Positions 24,281-35,358 of a stretch of DNA of 64,000 bases are shown one piece after another (position 1 is the stretch's first letter; each line of letters begins with the position of its first letter). The notes beneath the pieces are model-generated. The model was not told the origin of the DNA. It was given only the letters and a program-made list of their open reading frames with translations, and ran no database searches. A program made the position numbers and the translations under genes. Source of the DNA: Gonapodya prolifera JEL478. Lineage: Eukaryota; Monoblepharomycota; Monoblepharidomycetes; Monoblepharidales; Gonapodyaceae. The stretch is from positions 187,918 through 251,917 of the forward strand of contig KQ965772.1 in assembly GCA_001574975.1 (NCBI GenBank). The letters are read 5' to 3'.

Positions 24281-26494
24281 TCACTTTTCCGCCTCGCTCC
24301 TATCACTCCTATCACTCCTCCCGCCCTCACTGCGTCCCTTGCCCTTGCGCTTCCCACCGCCGTGCACTTCCTTCACGTGCTGCGGGATCCACTCGGACTC
24401 GATAGTGGGTTTGGGTAAGGGCTCGGCGGGCGCGGCGGCGGTGGGGCGGGGTGTGCGTGGGGCGCGGGTTGGTTTCTGGAGTGGGTGGGGTGGTGGTGGG
24501 GTTATTTTTGGTGGGGTGAGGGAAAGGGTAGGGGATGGGAGTGGGGACGTACCTTGGATTCAGGGAAAAATTGTTCCTTGATGATTGTGAAGAGTCCGTA
24601 GGTGAGACCACCGAGGATGGCGTAGAGGAGCAACCTGTGGATCGTGGAGGGGTTGAAGGACAAAGTCAGAAAATTTTTTGCGAGCAGTTCAAATCAAGAC
24701 ATCCAGCGTAATGACGTGGGGCTACGCTCGAGTTCCCCGTTGCAATCTGCCACCCCCGCCCGCCCCCGCCCCAAGACCGAAAGTTGCATGGACGGGCGAT
24801 CAGTGGTTCCTGCATCGTGTTTTGCGAGCTTTGCTACACGTTTCCAATGATCCACGTAGCGTCGCTCGAGTGTGGTCCGGTACCGACTGCCTTACACACT
24901 TCACCCCTCAATAGGGTCGGCTTGATTTAGTAAATTCCTTTCTGTGTATGGCGCTCCGCGTCCCCCATGGAGCGCATTGCTTTGCTCGAGCTCCAGTATC
25001 GACTTCTCTGATCATGTCGTACCCACACCACATCCAATTCACAATTATGTGTGGCATGAATCCTGGAGCCCTCATTTTTTTTCCGAGCGCAGCACTTCAC
25101 GTCTCATAAAACACGTGTTGCGTTGCTCGGCCACTTTCTCCTGAAGTCCACTACGCAACGATTCACGTTTGCCCCCGCCACTTCTTTCGGGGAAATTCTT
25201 CCCCCCCCCNNNNNNNNNNNNNNNNNNNNNNNNNNNNNNNNNNNNNNNNNNNNNNNNNNNNNNNNNNNNNNNNNNNNNNNNNNNNNNNNNNNNNNNNNNN
25301 NNNNNNNNNNNNNNNNNNNNNNNNNNNNNNNNNNNNNNNNNNNNNNNNNNNNNNNNNNNNNNNNNNNNNNNNNNNNNNNNNNNNNNNNNNNNNNNNNNNN
25401 NNNNNNNNNNNNNNNNNNNNNNNNNNNNNNNNNNNNNNNNNNNNNNNNNNNNNNNNNNNNNNNNNNNNNNNNNNNNNNNNNNNNNNNNNNNNNNNNNNNN
25501 NNNNNNNNNNNNNNNNNNNNNNNNNNNNNNNNNNNNNNNNNNNNNNNNNNNCCCCCCCCCCTCCCCTCTCCCACCAAACTCACATTCCTTACAATCTGCG
25601 AGAAATTCCCCGGATTGACCAAATGCCCCCACGCTGCCGCGACGCGGTAGGACTTGCTCTCGTGCAAGTTCGTGATGTTGATCAGGAGCGGGGTGCGTTC
25701 GTAGGCGATTAGGGCTGGCGTCGGCGAGGTGTTAGGGTACAAGGATAAGTGGAAGTACGTGAGCAGTGGCAGACGTCAAAGACATGTAGGAGTGGGAGCA
25801 GGAGCAGTAACAGAAACAGGAACAGAAACAGGTGAGCTTTTAAAAGCAAAAGCAAGAGCAAAAGCAACATCAAAGCAATAGTAACAGCAACCCCAAATCC
25901 ATCCACCACACCAACCAATCGTGCGTACCATTAAAAGGATTATTAGGAAACTCTGAATAAAACTCCAAGTCCGGGTTCCTCGTGAAGGACCGGGGGGCGT
26001 CTTCCCCGAACGGCACGTCGGCGGACGAGGACGAGGACGAGTAAGAGGAGGAGGAGGAATCGGAGGGGGTGTCATCGTCGTCGTCGAGTTGGGCCGAGAC
26101 TGGGGGGAGGGGGGAGGGGAGGGTTAGAGGTGGAATGATTTGACAAGGCAGCCCAATATTGCAGGGAGTCAGTCCGTGGACGAGACTTCGGCGTCCGTGA
26201 ATGGAGCAAAGGAACGGGTCGAGATTTCACCCCAATCCCGTCCCGTCGGCGTGGTGATTGAAATGTGTCGCCCAAGAACCTCGCCGGAAATCGCCGTGAC
26301 CGTTTCCCGCCACGAGACAGAAGTGGGCACGAATGTCATCACGACCACACGCGTTCTTCTCCCCCACTCAAGAATCCCCCCCGTCACATTCCCCCGCACC
26401 CCCACGCCCCATCACCCGACTCACCTCTTGCACCCAACATCACGAGACCCAGCACCGCCAGGACCATCAGCATCCACGCTCGATTCGTGCGCAT
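24281..26494 (-). CDS. TRAP-alpha / Irc22-like ER translocon-associated membrane protein (gap inside)
   Basis: Minus-strand exons seen: 26494-26425, 26099-25929, 25714-25584, (one or more lost in the N gap), 24634-24553, 24475-24281. The first gives a signal peptide (WMLMVLAVLGLVMLGARVSA). Exon 2 has an acidic stretch QLDDDDDTPSD, a Ser run and FYSEFPNNPFN. Exon 3 has the family hallmark: ..ERTPLLINITNLHESKSY, then AAAWGHLVNPGNFSQIVRN. The fourth carries the TM helix LLLYAILGGLTYGLFTII and the last a basic tail (VKEVHGGGKRKGKGR). This order, an acidic lumenal N-terminus, a GSL.NP.NFS..+RN-type motif, one TM and a basic cytosolic tail, fits SSR1/TRAP-alpha and its fungal relative Irc22. It acts at the Sec61 channel in the ER. 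The central lumenal exon is missing from the sequence, so protein length is unknown. Confidence 0.75.
25210..25551. other. Assembly gap (342 N) flanked on both sides by poly-C
   Basis: Nine C precede and nine C follow the N run. The gap probably opened at a long C homopolymer within an intron of the TRAP-alpha-like gene and seems to have swallowed at least one of its exons. Confidence 0.9.
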
Positions 26495-26682
26495 TGTGTC
26501 GGTGCCACGCGTGTGTGAGCGGTGGGGGAGGAGAGATGGAGGGAAGGCGAATGATGGTGCCGAGGTGGGTGCGCTGGCAGAGGGAGTGTGCTGTGCCACA
26601 CACAGGTGGTCTGTGCACCNGAAAGGGTGTGTGCCATCGGTGTTTGTGCACACACTCAAAGTCGGCAGAGTGAGACAGCGCA
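26495..26682. promoter_or_regulatory. 188-bp divergent promoter region
   Basis: The start codons of the TRAP-alpha-like gene (minus, 26494) and the RNPS1-like gene (plus, 26683) face away from each other across 188 bp, so both promoters must share it. It is rich in GTGTG/CACAC blocks (around 26586-26605 and 26640-26655) and has one unresolved base at 26620. No TATA box is evident. Confidence 0.5.
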
Positions 26683-28617
26683 ATGGCAGACGCGGCAGAC
26701 CCCATGGACGCNGACACGCGCTCCCGTTCGCGGTCTGCGTCGCGGTCGCGGTCAAGGTCGGGTTCGCGCGGGTGCGTGCGTGGTGGGGGGTGGAATTGCG
26801 GGACCGGGTTCCTGCTTTCCGTGTGTTCTGCCCGATGTCGCTGTTTTCGGGCCCATTTTCTGACGCGGCGTTGTCCATCTCACGTTCTCTCGCTCGCGAA
26901 TCTCAACTCCCAGTCGCTCGGCATCTCGCTCACGCTCACGGTCCCGCTCGCGGTCCCGCTCGCGGTCCCCTCGGCACTCGTAAGTCTCGCTCCCTGATTT
27001 CCGTTTCTGCCCAACCTGTGGTTCCCACTCCCACCCTCTCACTCACTCCTTCCACCCCCTCCCTTGCACAGCTCCTACTCCCGCTCCCGCTCCCGCTCGC
27101 CCGACCGAAAATACAAGGACGACAACCCAAAGCGCGCCTCTGCTTCTTCACCCCGTCTCGCGGGGAAGGACACGGACAAGGACCCCCTCGCAGATATTGA
27201 CCAGTCCTCGGCCCGCGTGCTCGTCAACAAGATTTCAAAGAATGTGACAGAGGACCATCTCAAGGAGATTTTTGGGTTCTATGGGGCGGTGGAGGGGGTC
27301 GAGATGCCGATGAATAGGGGGAAATGTGAGTGTTCGGGGTCGAGAGAGGGAGGCCTGCGAGCACAGCGAGTATGCCGGAGTTGCGACACGCGAGTGCAGC
27401 GAGGCTGTCCGCCGGAGGCGAATGATCTGCACGAAGCGCGAATGATACAGCATGGAGCGAGTATTGGACCGAGGCGTCTGTCGGAGGCGAGTAATCCCCG
27501 AAGCGGAATATACTATCGCGGTGCGAGTTCGAGGCCTTGGCGCGTGGTGCTGACCGAGGACACGGGTGATTCGCGAAGGGGAATAAACGGTCGCGGAGCG
27601 AATTTGGGACTCTTCTCTCATCCTTCTCATATCATCCAATACCTCACACCCTCCACCCATCCACCCATCCACCAGTCCCAATCAATCGCGGCTTCGCCTA
27701 CCTCACCTTCACAACCCCCACCCAAGCCCGCGCGGCCGTGCTCCACATGGACCGCGGGCAGATCGACGGCGCGACCATCACGTGTTCCATCATGCGCACC
27801 GGGTCTGAGTACAGACCGACGGCCAGGGAGGAGGACCGCCGCCCAAAACCGGCACGGCCGGAAAGAGATACCAGGGCGGATAGGCAGCCGGGTGAGGGAA
27901 GACAGAACGATCGGTACGATCGGTACGCTCCCCCCGGCGCGCCGTCGTGGAGTGATCGAGACCGGCTGAGGGGCGGGGGGCCCGACAGGAACGGTCCCCG
28001 TGGACGAGGGCCCCCGATGCTCAGGGAGGAGCCCTACACGGGCCGCACGAGGAGTCCCGGGGCGGACCGATTCAGGAACCAGGGTGGTGGAGGGCGGGTT
28101 GACCCACCGGCGAGGGGCGGTGGTGGGAGGGATTTCCGTGACCGCTCACCTCCTCGGCGTGATGGTGGCGGTCGTTCGGGAGGAGGAGGCCGCGGTGGCG
28201 GTGGTGGAGGTGGCAGGGCCCGGTCCCCGCCCAGACGAGGTGGAGGTGGCGACAGACGGTCCCGCTCCCCGGCGCCCAGGAAGAGGTCGCGGTCGCCCGA
28301 GATTAAGAAGCGGCGGTCGCCTAGTAGGAGCAGGACTAGGAGCAGGAGCAGAGGGAGGGGAAGGAGCGCGAGTCGGAGTAGCCGGTGAGTGTGGGGTGTG
28401 GGTGTTGGTTCCTGGTGTCTTAGAAAAAAGCCTTCACCACACGCCTTCCTCCATCCCCGCGAAACACACCAGCTCCTACTCCCGCTCGCTCTCCCGATCT
28501 CGATCCCGCTCGGTTTCCGGATCTCGCTCACGCACGCGGTCGCGCTCGGCGTCCACTAAGAGGAGTTCCAGGAGCAGGAGCAGGAGCGCGAGTCCGCCGA
28601 GAGGGGGGAGGAAGTGA
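26683..28617 (+). CDS. RNPS1-like SR-related splicing and exon-junction factor
   Basis: Exons 26683-26771, 26914-26979, 27072-27325, 27676-28384, 28473-28617 encode 420 aa. The N-terminal RS domain (SRSRSRS blocks, residues about 12-65) is followed by one RRM at about 90-175. RNP2 is RVLVNKI, then VTEDHLKEIFGFYGAVEGV, and RNP1 is RGFAYLTF, ending HMDRGQIDGATITCSIM. HMDGGQIDGQEI is the same position in animal RNPS1. A Gly/Arg-rich region (DFRDRSPPRRDGGG) and a second RS domain complete the protein. RNPS1 sits in the exon-junction complex and ASAP/PSAP in the nucleus and influences splicing and mRNA surveillance. One base is N at 26712. A degenerate copy of the 3' half lies at 37010-37440. Its 350-nt intron 3 contains diverged internal repeats. 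Confidence 0.88.
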
Positions 28618-30860
28618 GGGTGATGGGAAAAGTGTGGAAGGAGAGTGAGTGCAAGAGCGGTGGTGGGGGAGTGCGAGGAGGATAAGGAGTGGAGGGTAGA
28701 AAGTATTGATGTGGAGGAAATGAGGTGGTGGTGGTGGGGGCGTAAAAATAGGAGAATTAGAAAATTGGCTTCTCGTGGGGGTTTTCTTTGGGCGGAGGCG
28801 ACAAATGCAAACTTTTTTTTGCCGATTTCCAAGTCCAGTTGCTTTCTGTTTTCGGTCGAGTGGATAAATTCAATCCCAACACCCGATATTTGCGCAACCC
28901 ATCACTAGTACCCGTCATGGTCCCCATCGAGATAGCACCCGTAAACCTTTTCTTTGGCCGTACGTTCTTCTCCTGCGTGTCGGAACATGCGGCAGGGTCG
29001 ACACTACCGCCGCTTTTGGGCGTGAACTATGAGTAACGAGAGACCAAGACGAAAGAGATAGCACTACCGGAAGATGCCGCAGTGCTTTAGAGCCACCATG
29101 ATAGTTTTGGCCGCTGCTTGCCGGTCCATGAGTTACAGTGATGAAGTGGGAAACTGGTGGGCACTGAAGCGGTTGATATGGTGTTCCCAAGTGAGAACTC
29201 AGTATGCAGCTTAAAGAAAAATTAGAGACTGTGTGTGAACGTGCTTTTTGTTACCTTGTACCACTTTTATGCTCGTGTGGAGTGACTGAGTGACGTCATT
29301 CTTTCCACGAGAACGGACCTTCGCATTTCGCATAGCGTGTCAGCACTCTCTTTTGTGTTTTCGTTGGGCGCGAAGACACATTTTGAGCAAATAGCTCGGA
29401 TTACGCGGTTGAAGTTGAGGAAGACTCTACTTCTTGGCGACACGTTCTTTGGTTTTTGGTCTCACCTGATCATCTTAACTCATACGGAAGAAGATGCGCC
29501 CGCTGTAACAAACGCGTCCATCTGGGTGAGCAGCAAGAAGTACGTAGAAGCAGAAGACTGCATTCTCTGACTCGCTCTGTATTCCGAGTTGCCAAAGGGA
29601 CTCCGAATTGCACTCCCGCAATGATATTTGTCTACAGGCTACGTCACCTGTGAACATTTACTTTGTTTGTTCTTGTTGCGCTGGTGACCATTAGGGCCGG
29701 TAGGACAGAATACCATACATGAGACGCTGATATGGTGCAGTAAAGAGGAAACGCCAACGAGAGGACGACTTTTGTTACATCGAGTGGACGTGATTGAGTA
29801 CGTCATTCATTCCTTTTTGGAAATTGTCGTTAGTCTTATGGTGGCATTACCTTCTGCACTGATTTGATTAATAAAGCGCCTTACGACATTAGAGAAGCGT
29901 CGGAATGCTATCTTTCGAGGTGAGAATGACTGCTCTTCTCGGTGATGTGAACTTTGTTGCTTTTCGCTATGTGCTCTGACGTGTGACGTTGATATTTTTG
30001 TCTCTACCTCACTGGTCGCTTGCAGGACTCAATTTTAACAATGCAACAACAACACCCCTTACTGTCCGCTCCCAAGTTGCCGTATCGCCTCAGGTCGCTA
30101 AAATGTTGCCTTTTGCGTCCAAGATCCCACTTGTCCACGGAAATGTCATCTATGAACTTGTACTTTTTTTATCTTTCGACACCACTGAACACTTACAGTT
30201 GGCACCAAAGACAAAGACGAGCTGACTGCGTGGAAGCCGGATAGATCTCCTGTTGAGGAACCGTTATGACGGATATCGGTTTTTGAAATGCGGGCCCCCC
30301 CTTTTTTTTTTCTCTAGTGTTGGAGGATGTGGTCAGTTGACGTCATTTGCTCCACCAGAAGTCGCTGTACTCGTGTTTTGCACAACCTACCAGTATTCTT
30401 TTGTATATTGTCATCGATGGCCTTTTTGGCAATATGGGATCGGAGAACCAAAGGGGTTCGCACTGGCACATGCTTGAAGCCGAGAAAGCCTTACTTCCTC
30501 AGTGGGAGCTCTCAAGTGCAAGGGTTTTGGATTGTTGGTCTTGCTTGGTGCTCTCATGGAAACAAATGGCTACCACTTAAAGCAGACGTCGTTCACAGAC
30601 TTAGCTGATAATTCGGTCCCTTATAAAAGGAATCCATACCCTGGGTTCAACCAATCCGCACCGCTCGTCCCATCCAATCCGGACCCGACCTTAATTATAA
30701 TATAGGTATAATTAAAGTACAGTTGGTATTGTATGATACTGTGTTTGTAATCATCCAATCCGCCTCAATGTCATACAATCATACAATTCCTTCCTTTCCC
30801 ATCCCCAACAGACCAGCGAGTTTCGCACGTCGCGGGCGTTCTGTGTTTCTCACTCGTTTC
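28618..30860. repeat. Duplicated non-coding block, copy A (28830-30600)
   Basis: No gene recognised. Much of 28830-30600 aligns by eye, in the same order, with 37465-38600. Examples: TTGCGCAACC...TTTTTGGCCGTAC, CCGCAGTGCTTTAG versus the CAGTGCTTTGCGGTCGTC segment, CATCTATGAACTTGT, and GGATATCGG. Identity is patchy, with many indels, so the duplication is old. A fragment at about 29650-29740 also matches 34010-34100. Confidence 0.65.
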
Positions 30861-31293
30861 TCCTCCTTATACCGCGCCAAATTCCAGCACATCGAAAAGG
30901 TGATGGCGTAGGCGAAGGTGGTGAACCGTCAAAGACCATCGCCGCGTACGACATCGACAGACGAGTAGGAGTTCCGTGGCAGAATCTAGCTTTTTTGATT
31001 TACGGAAATTGAGTTTACTTGCGTAATGCGAGTATTTATGTAGTGAAACATCGGAGTTCGCCTCCACAACCTTCCGATACATGACGGCAGTGCACCAAAC
31101 CCACGGCGACCGGCGACCGGCAGGAGTACCTACACAAAAAGCGACACGTGAGCACGTCAAACATCCCAACACCCCCTTCCGCACCACTCTCAATCCCCGT
31201 GCGTACACCACCACCGCCACCACAAAAAACAACCCAACAGAAGAACACCACCTTGTCTTGGCCGCCGCCATCCACCCGTCTCGCGTCGTCTCA

Positions 31294-33875
31294 TTACGAC
31301 CGGTCTCGTTCTCGTTGCCGCCGTTTCTTCTCATCGCTTCGCCAGTTCGCCCCACAAGGGTCTCTTTTGACAACGTCGGACGCACTCGATGGCGACCGGC
31401 GTCGTTTCCACCCCGCACCGTCCGTCCCTCGTCTATAACTATCACGTGGAGACACCGAACCCGCGGGACTGGCACTCCGACCACGGCTCCAGCTCCTGCT
31501 TCGACTGTGCCGATCCGTGTGTTGGTGGCGGCGTGTGGTCTGGTGAATGAGGTGACGGCGAGGTCCTTCGTGACTGGAGCTCCTCCTCCAGCTCCTGCTT
31601 CTGCTTCTACTTCTACTTCTCCTCCTGGTCCTGCTTCTACTCCTGCTCCTGCTCCTGCTCTTGCCTCCTTTAGTTCGGTATGGACTCTTGCTTCGGTTAC
31701 TGCCCCGCCTCCCACTCCTCCGTAAACCACCTTGGTGATCCTCATCCCGCTCCCGTTCATTCTTCACGCTTTCCATCGAACCCTGCCCCGGCCTCGCTCC
31801 CTCTTCCACTACGTCACCCGCCGCTGGCACTGGCGCAGGCGCCACAGTGGACGTATTGGGCTCAGGTGGAGAGCCGGTGCCGAGCATGGCACTTGAACGG
31901 GGTTTGACGCCTCCACGGGACCTACATGAAGCAAGTCGGGCAACCACCCAAACCAGTGTTTTACGCAATCTAGAAAGGCGCGTGGTGGGGCGGGACTCAC
32001 GCAGCGGGCCGTTTGGCCTTCTTGAATTGGACATGCACGACTTCCGCCACTCCTTGCCACTGACTGTCCGCCCCTTGTTCCTCGCGTCCCATCACGCCGC
32101 CACCCTCGTCCGCCAGTGCCGCCTTTCTGAGCCGGTCCCGCGCGCTCTGCACGACCGGAGTTGTGGTCAGTGATGGATGCTTCGTCGCGGGAGTAAACGG
32201 AGGAGAAGGAGTGGGAGCAGGGGCAGGTGAGCGAGCGATCGGTTTGTATGTGGGAATTGTGGGAGGTTTATCGGCGTCGGTGTCGGAGGCAGACGAAATA
32301 TCCTCCACGGTCACATCCCCACTCGGGACAGCTTCCACCTTGGCAAACTCGATGGTGAGACTGCCCTCCCCTGACTCCGAATCCGAATCCGACTCCGACG
32401 CAGTTTCTGATCCCGAAGTGGAGTCTCCACTGTTACGTGTCACCGTGGTCGGGGTTTGGGGGTACGTGAGCGTAACCGTCATCGTTAAAGAGCGCCTCAA
32501 CCACCGTGCCAAGAACAAGCGAGATGTGCTGCATACCTGTCATCCGACACGTCCTCCGCCCGGCTGTCGCTCCTACTCCCGTCCGAACCGCCGGCGCCCA
32601 ACTCCGTGTCTCCCACCTCACCGGTGTCACTCCCACCACCACGACTACCCCGCCGCGGTCGTTTGTGCTTTTGCTTGTTCTCCATCCGGTTTAATCGACG
32701 TTCACGGAGTTTGTCTTTGCGTTTTTCCTGCAGGCAGGCCGGAGCATAGCAGGATATGGCAGGTCACGAGAATGACGTGATAGGGAATAGCGCAGTGGGG
32801 AGCAGTACGAAACAAGCGATGTCATAAAATAGGACAGAGCACGCGCATCAAATAGAACAGAAAAGAACGTATCAGCCACATGTACGTCCTCGACTCCACG
32901 CACCCGTACTACCCCCAATCAGTACTACCCCCGGCCCCTCCCACACAAACACACACACACCTCGCTCTTCCGTCCCCTCCTCTCCCTCTCCTCCCTCCTC
33001 TCCACGTTTCCCACCAGTTCGGACCACTTACGCACGCCGTACTGCGCGCCAAGGACGTCCATCTGCCGTTGCAGCGCGGGCATGTACATCGTCGTCGTCG
33101 TCACGTCGGACATGGTGGGTGCGATCGCGAGTGAGTCGGGATTGAGATATTCAGTCCCGGGACCAGAAGCAGGAGAGGCAGCGGCGGCCGCCCCAGCCTT
33201 GGAATGCACGACGAGGTGAGCCGTCCATTGGTCGTCGATGGTGCGGATGACTGCGTGGTCGGGTCCTTTACGAGGTGCGACGCGCGAGGTGCGAGATGGA
33301 GCGATGAGGTGAATTCGTTCACCTTCACGTGGCAACTGGCAAGGCGAAGGCACTCACGACCGTGCATCTCGGCGTCTACGATGTCTCTGTACCGCTCGAA
33401 CTGGACTTTATCTTCCTCGTCCTCGTCTTCCACCACTCCCCCTGCTACATTAACCCCCGCCCCACCCGCGGCCGACCACTCTGGCACGAAATCCAACAGA
33501 TTTCGTGCATCGAACCGGTCGATCGTCGCGTCCCTGTCGAGCACCCATGGCGCGACGTTCTTGCCGGTTTCGTTCGCGTAGAACCTGAATTGGTCCTGTC
33601 AGCTGCAATCTCACCAACCCCAACCCTCGATCCCAACACGCACCTTTCCGCGTCCAACACAGGCACAGACGCCCTCCCCGCCACACGCAGCATCTGCACT
33701 GGATCCGTCATCTTGGCCTCGTGTGCCGCCTTGCGCCTCTCGGCCCGTGCTCGGTTCTCGTCCATGAGCGCGTACACCTTGCGTAACACGCATCAGCCAA
33801 CTCCGCCCGTCACAATCCCTTCCTTCCATGTGCGCTCACTCTTTTTTCCTCCCTCCGCGCCGCATGCCACGCCAT
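31294..33875 (-). CDS. CLASRP/SWAP-like (SFRS16-type) splicing regulator
   Basis: Reliable exons on minus: 33875-33840, 33777-33644, 33584-33358, then blocks at about 33271-33032, 32749-32535, 32510-32000 and 31922-31294. The first three read MAWHAARREEKR, VYALMDENRARAERRK, DPVQMLRVAGRASV, then APWVLDRDATIDRFDARNLL, DFVPEW and FERYRDIVDAEMHG. This is the conserved N-terminal domain of human CLASRP and Drosophila Su(w[a])-type regulators (MWHEAR, AERRR, PWQGD...IDRFDVR, ERYR). Later come EKRKDKLRERRLNRM, acidic serine stretches, ARDRLRKAAL and an extended RS tail (SRSRSRSRTRRRSRSRS). The product would be a nuclear alternative-splicing factor acting with CLK kinases. The join between the 33032 and 32749 blocks does not close in phase, so a small exon is probably missed there; the C-terminal boundaries are approximate. 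Confidence 0.75.
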
Positions 33876-34338
33876 ATCTTGTGCTGGTCAATCTTTCGTT
33901 TCAAAGTCCGGCCGCAGTCACTGCTGTATCATCTCGCATTAAGTTTCTTTCTTTTAATGCTCACATGCACTCCCGCAATCCCAATCCTCTACATACTTCG
34001 TCATACCTCTGAACACTATCTTTGTTTGTTCTTGCTGCGTCGGTGATCATTACGGCCGCTGAGACAGAGTCAAATATCACAGACTCACGTTGAAGTGCAA
34101 TTAGGCGAACAATGGTCTGGTAACCAAACCACCACGTCTAACACAGCCGCTGAGGCGTGGAAAATATTTGCGACTTGAGCGCACTTCATGACTGCATCCC
34201 GCAGAAGCTGTGCGGTACAAAGACAAACTTCAGACAATTAGAATGATGTCACAAGAAACGAAGTATAAATGCATGCACTATTGACTAATCTCGCTCTGAC
34301 TGGATTTCATGAAAGATGTGCGCAGTGGTTGTGTCCCT
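33876..34338. repeat. Intergenic stretch with a partial third copy of the duplicated block
   Basis: Sequence at about 34010-34100 (CTTTGTTTGTTCTTG.TGCG...GGTGA.CATTA.GGCCG) matches 29650-29740. No gene recognised. Confidence 0.5.
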
Positions 34339-35254
34339 TCAATCATTCGCCCCCTCAACACAATCGCACTCGCAATCGCCAATCACAATCGCAGATGCCG
34401 TCTTCCCAGTCCAAACCTCAGCACGTGGCCTCCCAACCCACTCTTGCAAGTCCTGTTCCGGAAAATTCTGCCTGCACACGAGCTTGTGTGTTGGCCAGTC
34501 CTGTTTCTGGCAGGTTGCGCTGCAATACCGTGCCACCCCGCACCCTTTGCATTTGGAGTAGAGCGATTTTGATTTGATGTCTTCTCCCTTTGTCGGCCAG
34601 TAGTTTGTTTCTGAGCAATGGTCATTCGAGCAGACAAAACGACAGTCAGAGTCTGACCGGCGCTCGCCCATAGTCGGTCCATACTGCCATTTTTTCTCGC
34701 CATTTACAACGACAAGGAAGAGTGCAGTATGCAGACGGATCCAATGATCGGCAGGTTTATCGGAAAGACGTGGTTCGCGTGCCGGAATATGCAATAATGC
34801 GCTCAACGACCGATTTGACGTCCGCCAATGTGTTTCCGCTATAAAGCATCAATTTCGGGCACATCAGAGACGATAACATCATCACTATGATCCTTTGCCT
34901 CAGCTCCTCGTCATCCGACTTCTGATAAAGAGTTTCCAGATGGACGGACACGTCGCAATAGTCTTCAACAATTGAAGGGCGATGTTTCAACAATCTGCCC
35001 ATGTAGTCCTCCACGGAGCGGATCATGATGACATCGACCGCTAAAAATATCCACCCGAATCGCTTCGAACAAACGCCACAGCGCTCCTTCCAATTTGTGC
35101 CAGATTTGCTGTGGGTACGGCTGGTAACTGGGTGTTTCAACTGCTTTTGCAACACCAGAAAATCACGAGAAAAACTCACCCGGTTGCCGAAAACTCCAAA
35201 TGACACTGAATCAACCGAAAGGACGGACAGTCGTTGTTCTTTACTTTTCATCAT
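34339..35254 (-). pseudogene. MYND zinc-finger protein, copy 1, with frame break
   Basis: The C-terminal frame carries a full MYND finger: CSNDHC, then CKGCGVARYCSATCQKQDW, HKLVC. The N-terminal frame (to about 34760) ends ..IIAYSGTRTT and does not continue into it; the two halves overlap in different frames near 34760-34800. The copy at 38809-39718 is open across that point and has about 18 further residues there. I see no splice pair that repairs it. MYND fingers bind proline-rich peptides. It lies about 100 bp downstream of the PI-PLC-like gene on the same strand. An exon model I missed could still make it functional. Confidence 0.55.
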
Positions 35255-35358
35255 GGATTCTTCTTCTTGTGAAAATCTAGCTCGACATAATTATACCTTC
35301 AATCTACGTACTCGTGAGGTCCGATACAGACATGAAGCCACATCACCCGTCTCAGTGT

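Noticed and set aside
28034-28832. Minus-strand Leu/Pro-rich frames of 118-165 codons
   Set aside because: Antisense shadows of the Arg/Ser codons of the RNPS1-like gene.
31081-31725. Plus-strand Pro/Thr/Ala-rich frame of 214 codons
   Set aside because: Antisense shadow of the RS tail of the CLASRP-like gene.
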